Shown in pieces: positions 7,885 to 14,867 of a stretch of DNA of 14,988 bases. The notes beneath the pieces are model-generated. The model was not told the origin of the DNA and did no database searches. It was given only the letters and a program-made list of their open reading frames with translations. Source of the DNA: Desulfurivibrio alkaliphilus (GTDB taxonomy: Bacteria; Desulfobacterota; Desulfobulbia; Desulfobulbales; Desulfurivibrionaceae); assembly GCA_011048585.1 (NCBI GenBank), contig DSDS01000119.1:1-14988 (forward strand), written 5' to 3'. Position 1 is the first letter of the stretch. Each line of letters opens with the position of its first letter. The translations under genes and the position numbers were made by a program.

Positions 7885-7974
7885 GAACTAATCCAAAGCG
7901 GCCCATTCGCGGCAAGGGAAAAACGTGTTTTTTTCAAAAAAATGAAGGGGCGCTCATTTTTTACGACTCAAGCC

Positions 7975-8003
7975 CTTATAATTTTTCACCTGGCAAATGT
8001 CAA
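7975..8003 (-). promoter_or_regulatory. Near-consensus promoter for aprBA
   Basis: On the minus strand a perfect TTGACA (8003-7998) is separated by exactly 17 bases from TATAAG (7980-7975, five of six consensus bases). A T7 run lies immediately upstream and could act as an UP element. This is the strongest promoter in the window and fits the high expression known for APS reductase in sulfate reducers. Confidence 0.85.
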
Positions 8004-8050
8004 GAAAAAAACTCTCTGTTCGGGCGACGTTTCAGCGGACGCTTTAACGG

Positions 8051-8079
8051 TTGACACATACCACCCGGCTGAGTATTTT
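8051..8079 (+). promoter_or_regulatory. Promoter for the YkgJ-family gene
   Basis: A perfect TTGACA (8051-8056) is followed after 17 bases by TATTTT (8074-8079, four of six consensus bases). The predicted start point near 8086 gives a leader of about 60 bases before the ATG at 8148. It is back to back with the aprBA promoter; 47 bases lie between the two -35 elements. Confidence 0.7.
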
Positions 8080-8147
8080 CCCCAACTCACCAAAATTGAT
8101 ATTGTAGCAGCCGGGACCGGCCCCGAGACCAGCAGAGGATGTGTAAC

Positions 8148-9107
8148 ATGACCCAGCAAGCGCCAGAAAGCAACAGCCCCACCCTTTTCGCCAAGAACCC
8201 CAGCAATATTCTGCCCCACAAGCTGACTCTGGACAGCAAGTTGCGTTTCCGCTGCCACCCAGGAGTCTCATGTTTCACCGCCTGCTGCGGCAACATCAAC
8301 ATTGTGCTGACCCCTTACGATATTCTGCGAATTCGCCGGGCCCTCAACCTGCCAGCCCAGGAGTTCCTGCTCCGCTTCACCACCCCGGTCTACCTGGAGC
8401 AGACCGATCTTCCCGGAGTCAAGATTCTGCTGGATGAGGATGGTCGCTGCCCTTTCGTGACCGAGGAGGGCTGCACCATCTATTCCTACCGCCCCACCAC
8501 CTGCCGTTACTATCCGGTGGGGATGTCCTACTTTCGCGAGGCGCCCGCCGACAAAAACGAAGCCTCCATCTCCGAGGAGTTTTATTTCCTGGTCAAGGAG
8601 GATCACTGCAAGGGCCATCAGGAGGAGAAGACCCAAACCATCCGGGAGTGGCGGATCGATCAGGGGATTGATGAATCGGACCTCATGAACAAGGAGTGGA
8701 TGGAACTGGTGATGCGGCGCAAGTCCTTCGGGCGGCAGGCCACCTTAAGCGAGCCGGCCAAGCGGATCTTCTTCATGGCCAGCACCGACTTGGACAAATT
8801 CCGGGAGATGGTCTTCAGCCCCTCCTTCCAGAACACCTACGATTTTGACGAGCAGACCCTGGCCAAGCTGCGCGAAGATGACGTTGAATTGATGCGTTTC
8901 TCCTTCCGCTTTCTGGCCGCCACCATTTTCGGCATCCCCGACTCCGGCCTCAAGGTCAAGGAGGAGCGGCTCAAGCAGAAGATCGAGCAGATGAAGCAGA
9001 ATCGGGATCAGGCGGAACAACGGGCGGAAGAGACCTACAAGGAGCTGCTCAAGGACCATGAGGATCTGAAAAGGCAGGTTGCCGAGAAGCAAAAAGGGGA
9101 CCGTTAA
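8148..9107 (+). CDS. YkgJ-family cysteine-cluster protein with coiled-coil tail
   Basis: This 319-residue cytoplasmic protein carries the YkgJ (formerly UPF0153) cysteine cluster, thought to bind zinc or an iron-sulfur cluster; its function is not established. The pattern is Cys36, Cys42, Cys46-Cys47, Cys101 followed by Pro-Phe, Cys109 and Cys119 in the conserved RPTTCRYYPVG segment. Cys154 follows. Residues about 160-260 are predicted soluble and I do not recognise them. Residues about 269-315 are rich in Lys, Glu and Gln with heptad-like spacing and probably form a coiled coil. Such a tail makes it longer than the small core YkgJ proteins. I prefer the ATG at 8148, which has AGAGG nine bases upstream, over the one at 8139, which has no site. 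It is divergent from aprB and converges on the kinase gene. Confidence 0.85.
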   Translation: MTQQAPESNSPTLFAKNPSNILPHKLTLDSKLRFRCHPGVSCFTACCGNINIVLTPYDILRIRRALNLPAQEFLLRFTTPVYLEQTDLPGVKILLDEDGRCPFVTEEGCTIYSYRPTTCRYYPVGMSYFREAPADKNEASISEEFYFLVKEDHCKGHQEEKTQTIREWRIDQGIDESDLMNKEWMELVMRRKSFGRQATLSEPAKRIFFMASTDLDKFREMVFSPSFQNTYDFDEQTLAKLREDDVELMRFSFRFLAATIFGIPDSGLKVKEERLKQKIEQMKQNRDQAEQRAEETYKELLKDHEDLKRQVAEKQKGDR

Positions 9108-9112
9108 GCCCC
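9091..9112 (-). terminator. Weak terminator after the histidine kinase gene
   Basis: On the minus strand GGGG (9112-9109) and CCCC (9099-9096) form a four-pair G-C stem with a 9-base loop, followed by five T residues (9095-9091). It lies 6 bases after the kinase stop and overlaps the 3' end of the converging YkgJ gene. The stem is short, so the call is tentative. Confidence 0.35.
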
Positions 9113-9118
9113 GGCGGC

Positions 9119-10582
9119 TCATACCACCCGCAACGGCAGGATTATTCTGAAGGTTGTCCCCCGGCCGGGCTCGCTGGCCACCTCGATCTCACCTTGGTGG
9201 CTGGCTACGATGTTTTTGACGATGGCCAGGCCCAGGCCGGTGCCCCGATGCTTATCGGTGTAAAAGGGGGTGAATATTCGCCCCCGCCGGTCGGGGCTGA
9301 TCCCGATCCCGGTGTCGGTTATCTCCAGAATCGCCACCTTTTCGCCGCCCTCCCTGGTCCCCCGGCGGCTGCGCACCCCCAGCTTCCCTCCCTCCGGCAT
9401 GGCCTGAACCGCGTTGAGCAGAACATTGAGCAGCGTGCGATAGATCTGCTCCCGGTCGAAGAAAAAGGGGGGCATGGCGGGGTCCATCTCCAGCCGCAAC
9501 TCAACCCCGCCCTTCTCCAGCTCCGGGGTGACAAAAGCCGCGGCCTGGCCCACCACCTCATTTAAGGATTCCTTGGCCAGTTTGGGCGTTTGCGGCCGGG
9601 CAAAATCGAGAAACTCCCGCACGATTCCATCCAGCCGCGAGGTCTCCTGGACGATTATTTCGGCCAGATGCTCGTTGCCCGGGGCCAGACTTTGCAGCCT
9701 TTTACCGAGAATGGCGGCGGTACTGCGGATAATCCCCAGGGGGTTCTTGATCTCATGGGAGACCGAAGCCACCATCTTACCCAGGGCGGCCAACTTCTCG
9801 TTCTGATGCAACTTCTCCTCCAGCCGGCGCCGCTCCTCGGCCCGCTTCTCCATGATCTCCTCGGCCCGGGCCACGATCACCCGCAGAACCACGAAAAGGG
9901 CCGACATGATCAGCATGGAGATCAGGCCCACCCAGAGCTGAAAGCGGGCGATCTCCTCCATCTCCTCGGAGAGATCCTGCTTTACTTCGATCACCCCCAT
10001 GACGATATCGGGCTTATCATCCAAGGGGGTATACTGAATAAAGGGAATATAGGTTTGCAGGGTCGATGAGCCCGGGGCCACCCAGGGCAGCACCCCCCAC
10101 ATGGCTCCTTGGGTCAGCAGCCGGGAAACATTCTCTCCGGCCAGGGCCCGCCGGTACTCCTCGCCACCCACGTCCCGCCGCCCGATCTGCTCGGTAATGG
10201 TGCTGTAGGAGATGATATTTTCCCGGGAATCAAAGATGGTCACCGACTCCACCCGCATTCCATGGGTGGCGCTGCGAACCACCGCGTCCAGCAATTGGTA
10301 TTGCTCGGGGGTCCGCAGGGCGATTTTGCCGTACTGAAGAACCGTGGGCACCACAAACTGCTGAAAAACCTGATGACTCAGGTTTTCGGTCACCACCAGG
10401 GCATAGGCCTCGCTGCGCTCGAGCAGCACCCGCTTGGCGTGGTTGGAGATCAACCAGGAGAGCGCCAGGGTAAAGACCAGAAAGACCGCCAGACTGGTGA
10501 AGGAGAAAAATTTCACCAGCTGGAAAGGCTTCCGGGCCCCCAGTTCCCCCCCGTCGGCTGCCGGCCCTATCCACTTAACCAT
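9119..10582 (-). CDS. Membrane-bound sensor histidine kinase (NtrB/ZraS-like core)
   Basis: This protein senses an unknown signal, autophosphorylates on His and passes phosphate to a response regulator that is not in the window. The 487 residues contain one membrane span at about 26-46, an extracytoplasmic sensor region of about 168 residues and a second span at about 215-237. A short coiled coil (240-262) follows, then the His box SHEIKNPLG (His276), the N box NVLLNAVQAMPEGG (386-399), the G1 box DTGIGI, an FTPFYTDK segment and the G2 box GTGLGLAIV. The sensor region resembles double-Cache/PAS-like folds in length only. I chose the ATG at 10582 because it overlaps the radical SAM stop codon (ATGGTTAA) and has GGGG upstream; a GTG at 10609 is an alternative. 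All catalytic boxes are intact. Confidence 0.9.
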   Translation of the reverse strand: MVKWIGPAADGGELGARKPFQLVKFFSFTSLAVFLVFTLALSWLISNHAKRVLLERSEAYALVVTENLSHQVFQQFVVPTVLQYGKIALRTPEQYQLLDAVVRSATHGMRVESVTIFDSRENIISYSTITEQIGRRDVGGEEYRRALAGENVSRLLTQGAMWGVLPWVAPGSSTLQTYIPFIQYTPLDDKPDIVMGVIEVKQDLSEEMEEIARFQLWVGLISMLIMSALFVVLRVIVARAEEIMEKRAEERRRLEEKLHQNEKLAALGKMVASVSHEIKNPLGIIRSTAAILGKRLQSLAPGNEHLAEIIVQETSRLDGIVREFLDFARPQTPKLAKESLNEVVGQAAAFVTPELEKGGVELRLEMDPAMPPFFFDREQIYRTLLNVLLNAVQAMPEGGKLGVRSRRGTREGGEKVAILEITDTGIGISPDRRGRIFTPFYTDKHRGTGLGLAIVKNIVASHQGEIEVASEPGRGTTFRIILPLRVV

Positions 10583-12368
10583 CACAGACCCCACAAACCT
10601 TACAGGCACCCACCCGGCAGGGCTGGCCGCTTTTGCCGGCCAGGGCCCGTCTATACTCGGCGGCCAGAAACCGCGCCGTTATTCCGGGGTCGACAATCTC
10701 CCAGGGGAAGATTTCCCCATCGGCGCGAGGGCGACTGGCATACCAGGAGGGATCGACCCCCAGCCCGGTCAGTTGCCGCCGCCAGTTGCCCCTCTTCTCG
10801 CCGGCGGCCATGGCGATCAGGGCCAGACCCAACCGGCGGTCGCCCCGGGCCACCACTGCCTGGAAATAAGCCTTGTCCGGGGCTTCGGCACTGATCCTGA
10901 CATTGGCCTCCCCAGCCAGCTCCCCCTGCAGCAGCTTCAGCCGGCGGACTAATTCGGCCACTCCGGCAAAGGGATGGTACTGGAAAGGGGTCCAGGGCTT
11001 GGGCACGAAACTGCTGACACTCAGCTGAATTTCGGTGAGCCGCCCCCGGCGGCGCCCCAAGGCCAGTAATCCCCTCTTAAGCCGACGGATCATCCCAACC
11101 AGCTCCAGCAGATCCCCATCCTCCTCCCCCGGCAGTCCCAGCATGCAGTACAGTTTCAAGGTGGTGACCCCGATGGCAGCCAGCTTCTCTCCGGCCTGCA
11201 GCACCGCCTCCTCGGACAATCCTTTGTTGATTATTCGCCTTAAGCGCTCGGAAGCCCCGTCGGGGGCCAGCACCGCGGTTTTAATCCGGCTGGCGGCCAG
11301 CAGTTCCAGCAGGGCCGGGGTGAGAGCGTCGGCCCGCAGGGATGAGAATGAGAGGCTCTTGCCCCGCTCGGCGATCAAAGCACTGATTGCCGCCAGGGTT
11401 TCCGGGGCGGCCATCTCCATGCCCAGCAGCCCAATCCGCCGGATTGCCGGCGGGCAGTGATCAAGGGCGGCCCGGATTGCCTCCGGCGACCAGAGCCGCG
11501 GCGGCCGATAGATAAAGCCGGCGGCGCAGAAACGGCAGTTTCGGCTGCAGCCTCGGCCCAGTTCCACCAAAAAAAGATCGCTGAACTCCGCCCGGGGGCT
11601 GAGTATCCGGGAATAACCGGCGACCATGGCGGTTTCGCCGGCGGCTGGCTCCCGCAACAGCGCCGGGACAACGCGGGCCGGAGCATCACTCTGCACAGTC
11701 ATCGCCAGCAAGCGGCCCTGCTCGTCGTAACTCGGGTGGTAAAGGGCGGGGACATAGCAGGCGGAAAAGTCGGCGGCCAGCCGGGGGAGCAGCCGGCGCC
11801 CCAGGCGTGGCCACTGCGCCACCAAAAATTGCAGCACCGGCGGCAGGGCGACCTCCGCCTCCCCCAGGATAAAAAGGTCGGTGGCGGGGGCCAGGGGTTC
11901 GGGATTGAGCCAGACTCCCACTCCGCCGCCGATCACCAGGGGATGGTCATCATCACGGGCGGCGGCCTCCAGGGTAAGCCCACCGGCGGCCAAAAGCTCC
12001 AGCAGGGTCAGGCTGTCTCCCTCAAAGGAGAGGGAGTAGCAGACCAGGGCGAAGTCGGTCAAGGGGCGGCCCGACTCCAGGGAGAGAGGACGAGCGCCGA
12101 CGACGGGCAGGACAAAGCGTTCGGCCACCACCGCGGGATGCTCGTTGAGCAGGTCATAAACCAGTTGCCAGCCCAGGTTGGAGGCGGCAACAGCGTAGGT
12201 GTTGGGGAAGATCAGGGCCACCGGCAGCCGATCGGTCCATTTTTTGCGCCAGGTGCCCCGCTCCCCGGCCAGTATTCCCCCGGGGAGCTTCTGGTCTCCT
12301 CGCCCCCGGCGACCGCTCCCGGCGGTTGGGAGGGCGGGCCGGCGCCTCACCCGTTGGCGTTTGGCCAT
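10575..12368 (-). CDS. Radical SAM protein with B12-binding-like N-terminus and C-terminal Cys cluster
   Basis: This enzyme should cleave S-adenosylmethionine with a 4Fe-4S cluster held by Cys274, Cys278 and Cys281 (GRGCSRNCRFCAAG). It resembles the uncharacterised radical SAM family often annotated TIGR03960, in which the first part (about 48-180 here) looks like a B12-binding Rossmann domain. The conserved FIYRPPR and late RGDRRLG segments fit that family. The substrate is unknown. The C-terminus has a four-Cys group (584, 589, 592, 595) that could bind an extra metal cluster. The first 45 residues are Arg- and Gly-rich and may be mis-started or disordered. The ATG at 12368 lies 12 bases after the ftsZ stop with only a weak ribosome site, which suggests coupled translation. 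It overlaps the kinase gene by 8 bases. Confidence 0.85.
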   Translation of the reverse strand: MAKRQRVRRRPALPTAGSGRRGRGDQKLPGGILAGERGTWRKKWTDRLPVALIFPNTYAVAASNLGWQLVYDLLNEHPAVVAERFVLPVVGARPLSLESGRPLTDFALVCYSLSFEGDSLTLLELLAAGGLTLEAAARDDDHPLVIGGGVGVWLNPEPLAPATDLFILGEAEVALPPVLQFLVAQWPRLGRRLLPRLAADFSACYVPALYHPSYDEQGRLLAMTVQSDAPARVVPALLREPAAGETAMVAGYSRILSPRAEFSDLFLVELGRGCSRNCRFCAAGFIYRPPRLWSPEAIRAALDHCPPAIRRIGLLGMEMAAPETLAAISALIAERGKSLSFSSLRADALTPALLELLAASRIKTAVLAPDGASERLRRIINKGLSEEAVLQAGEKLAAIGVTTLKLYCMLGLPGEEDGDLLELVGMIRRLKRGLLALGRRRGRLTEIQLSVSSFVPKPWTPFQYHPFAGVAELVRRLKLLQGELAGEANVRISAEAPDKAYFQAVVARGDRRLGLALIAMAAGEKRGNWRRQLTGLGVDPSWYASRPRADGEIFPWEIVDPGITARFLAAEYRRALAGKSGQPCRVGACKVCGVCDG

Positions 12369-12380
12369 GGTTGCCTACCG

Positions 12381-13538
12381 TTAACTTTCGTTTTTGCGCA
12401 GGAAGGTGGGGCGCTCAAAATCCTCCTCGAAGATGGTGGCGGGAAACCCCTTGCGACCGCCCTGGCCCGCGGCGGCATGGTTCGAACCGCACCGGGCGGT
12501 CAGGGGCAACTGCTGGGCCTTGACCTCGCGCCGGGGCACTAGGGGGCGAACATTGTCGTTCACCTCCTCGAAATCCTCGATGGCTCGGATGCCGGTGGCA
12601 ATCACCGTAACCCGCAACTCATCGCCCAGGTTATCATCGAAGATCACCCCCAGAATGATGTTGGCGTCCTCATGCACCTCCTCATAAATTTTGGTGGTGG
12701 CCTGGGTTACCTCGGCCATGGTCAGGGTGTCCTGGCGGGCGGAAATATTGACCAGCACACCCTTGGCGCCATCGATGCTGATATCCTGCAGCAGCGGGCT
12801 GGCGATGGCCATGGTGACCGCCTCCACCGCCCGGTTCTCTCCCACGCCGTGGCCGGCACCCATCAGCGCCGGCCCCATCTCGTTCATCACGGTGCGCACA
12901 TCGGCAAAGTCGGGGTTGATATAACCGGGGAGATTGATCAGGTCGGTGATCCCCTTGACCGCCTGGACCAGAACATCGTCGGCCATCTTCATGCCGTCGA
13001 TGAATCGGGTTCCCTTCTGGGCCAGGGAGATCAGACGATCATTGGGGATGGTGATGATGGTATCAACGTGGGCCTTCAGCTCCTGCCAGCCGGCGTCGGC
13101 ATTCTTCATCCGGCTGCGCCCCTCGAAGGCAAAGGGCTTGGTGACCACCCCCACCGTCAGCGCCCCCAGCTCCTTGGCCACCCGGGCCACCACCGGTGCC
13201 CCCCCGGTACCGGTGCCGCCGCCCAGACCGGCGGTGACGAAAACCATGTCGCTGTCCTTGAGGACGTTGCGGATCTCCTCCAGCGACTCCTCGGCGGCCT
13301 CCTGGCCGACACTGGGTTTGGCCCCCGCCCCCAGGCCCTTGGCCAAGTTAGGGCCGAGCTGCATCCGAATGTCGGCCTTGGACTGCTCCAGGGCCTGCAT
13401 ATCGGTGTTGCCGGCGATGAACTCCACCCCGACCAATCCGCTCTCCACCATGGTATTCACCGCGTTGCCGCCGCCGCCGCCCACGCCGAACACCTTGATC
13501 CTCGCCCGCGATTCCGATTCCGCCAGTTTGAAAGACAT
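12381..13538 (-). CDS. ftsZ: Cell division protein FtsZ
   Basis: FtsZ is the tubulin-like GTPase that assembles into the division ring at mid-cell. The 385-residue protein has the GTP-binding GVGGGGGNAVN segment near 18-28, the tubulin signature GGGTGTG at 107-113, and the T7 loop INPDFAD with its two catalytic Asp residues (210 and 213). A variable linker of about 40 residues ends in the C-terminal peptide ERPTFLRKN, which docks on FtsA and other partners. The residue between Asn208 and Asp210 is Pro where Val or Leu is usual in the proteins I know. The ATG at 13538 follows GGGAG at a somewhat long distance. It lies 70 bases after ftsA, the common gene order. Confidence 0.97.
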   Translation of the reverse strand: MSFKLAESESRARIKVFGVGGGGGNAVNTMVESGLVGVEFIAGNTDMQALEQSKADIRMQLGPNLAKGLGAGAKPSVGQEAAEESLEEIRNVLKDSDMVFVTAGLGGGTGTGGAPVVARVAKELGALTVGVVTKPFAFEGRSRMKNADAGWQELKAHVDTIITIPNDRLISLAQKGTRFIDGMKMADDVLVQAVKGITDLINLPGYINPDFADVRTVMNEMGPALMGAGHGVGENRAVEAVTMAIASPLLQDISIDGAKGVLVNISARQDTLTMAEVTQATTKIYEEVHEDANIILGVIFDDNLGDELRVTVIATGIRAIEDFEEVNDNVRPLVPRREVKAQQLPLTARCGSNHAAAGQGGRKGFPATIFEEDFERPTFLRKNES

Positions 13539-13608
13539 ACCCTAGCTCCCTTGGTTAACTATTACCACGCCCCCGGTGGACAATTTTATTCGCTCTCTTA
13601 AGCAGTGA

Positions 13609-14841
13609 TCATATTACGCTTTTAAACCAATCCTTCATCCGGCTGCCCAGCCGGGTCAACATCTTGCCGGAACGGGCCCGAAAGCCGGTGGCCGGATCGT
13701 GCCGCATCCCGTAGATCACCAGACCCACCCCGGTGGCCCACTTGGGGGACGCGGTCACCTCGACGGGACCGCTCACATTTTCCGGATACCCCACCCGCAC
13801 CGGCAGGTCGAAAATCTGCTCGGCCAGCTCCTCCATATGCTCCAGCATGGCGGTCCCGCCGGTCAGAACAATGCCGGCATTGACCAGCTCCTTGTAGCGG
13901 GAATCGGCCAGCTCCTGATTGATCAGGGTCAGCATCTCCTCCACCCGGGGCTCCAGGATCTCGCCCATCACCCGCCGGGAAAGCTTACGGGATTTGCGCC
14001 CGCCCACACTGGGCACCTCGATGATCTGATCCTTGTCGATCAGGGCGGCCAGGGCGCTGCCATACTCCTCTTTCAGCCGCTCCGCCTCCTTCAGGGGGGT
14101 ACGCAGGCCGATGGAAAGATCGTTGGTCAGGTTGTGCCCTCCCAACCCCAGAACAAAGGTGTGCTTGATGGTTCCGCCGGCAAAAACCGCCAGATCGGAA
14201 GTGCCGCCGCCGATATCCAGCAGCCCCACCCCCAGGTCCATCTCCTCGCGGGTCAGCACCGCTCCCGCCGAAGCCAGAGGCTCCAGCACCACGTCGGCCA
14301 CATTGAGTCCAGCCCGGTTACAGCACTTGACGATATTATGGACCGCGCTCACCGAACCGGTGACGATATGGACATCGGCCTCCAGCCGGACCCCGTTCAT
14401 GCCGATGGGGTCCTGAATATCGGGCTGCCCGTCGACAATGAACTCCTGAGGCAGAACATGGATAATCTCCTGATCGGGAGGCACCGGCACCGCCCGGGCC
14501 GCGTCCACCACCCGGTCGATGTCATCCTGGTGGATCTCTCCCGAACGGATCGGAATCAGGCCATGGGAGTTGAAACCCTTGATATGGCTGCCGGCAATCC
14601 CGACGTACACCGCCCCGATCTCGCAGCCGGCCATCTCCTCGGCCTCCGCAACCGCCTGCCGGATCGACTGCACGGTACTCTCAATATTGACCACCACTCC
14701 GCGCCGCAAACCCACCGAGGGGGCGTGTCCACCCCCGATTATCTTCACCCGGCCATCCAGGACCTCGGCCACCACCGCGCAGATCTTGGTGGTGCCGATA
14801 TCCAGTCCGACCAGCAGTTCTCCTCGTTCTTCCTTACTCAT
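13609..14841 (-). CDS. ftsA: Cell division protein FtsA
   Basis: FtsA is the actin-like ATPase that tethers FtsZ filaments to the inner face of the cytoplasmic membrane and recruits later division proteins. The 410-residue protein shows the phosphate-1 motif DIGTTK (14-19), the phosphate-2 motif LLDIGGGTSDLAVF (about 207-220) and the adenosine motif GIVLTGGTAML (323-333). It ends in a short amphipathic segment (about 394-410, LGSRMKDWFKSVI) that is the membrane-targeting helix. The ATG at 14841 has AGAGAGG eight bases upstream. The gene ends 70 bases before ftsZ. A palindromic repeat lies only 26 bases upstream of the start, where ftsQ usually precedes ftsA; ftsQ would be beyond the window. 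Confidence 0.96.
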   Translation of the reverse strand: MSKEERGELLVGLDIGTTKICAVVAEVLDGRVKIIGGGHAPSVGLRRGVVVNIESTVQSIRQAVAEAEEMAGCEIGAVYVGIAGSHIKGFNSHGLIPIRSGEIHQDDIDRVVDAARAVPVPPDQEIIHVLPQEFIVDGQPDIQDPIGMNGVRLEADVHIVTGSVSAVHNIVKCCNRAGLNVADVVLEPLASAGAVLTREEMDLGVGLLDIGGGTSDLAVFAGGTIKHTFVLGLGGHNLTNDLSIGLRTPLKEAERLKEEYGSALAALIDKDQIIEVPSVGGRKSRKLSRRVMGEILEPRVEEMLTLINQELADSRYKELVNAGIVLTGGTAMLEHMEELAEQIFDLPVRVGYPENVSGPVEVTASPKWATGVGLVIYGMRHDPATGFRARSGKMLTRLGSRMKDWFKSVI

Positions 14842-14867
14842 TGCCTGTGCCTCTCTAAAAATCCCCC

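Larger units (their letters stand above)
7748..7968 (-). other. Long 5' leader of aprBA mRNA
   Basis: If transcription starts about 7 bases after the -10 element at 7975, the aprB message begins near 7968 and carries roughly 220 untranslated bases. In order of transcription the leader holds an AT-rich run with the mirror-like block T7-C-A7 (7928-7942), a terminator-like hairpin with six T residues (7884-7860), and a stable hairpin (7812-7785) before the ribosome binding site. A 7-codon frame from an ATG at about 7954 and a TTG-started frame of 73 codons from 7937, which overlaps aprB, are present but neither has clear coding support. Confidence 0.6.

Noticed and set aside
7716..7937. 73-codon frame in the aprB leader with a TTG start
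   Set aside because: It overlaps the aprB start out of frame, has no clear ribosome site and no recognisable feature. The hairpins give a better explanation of the region.
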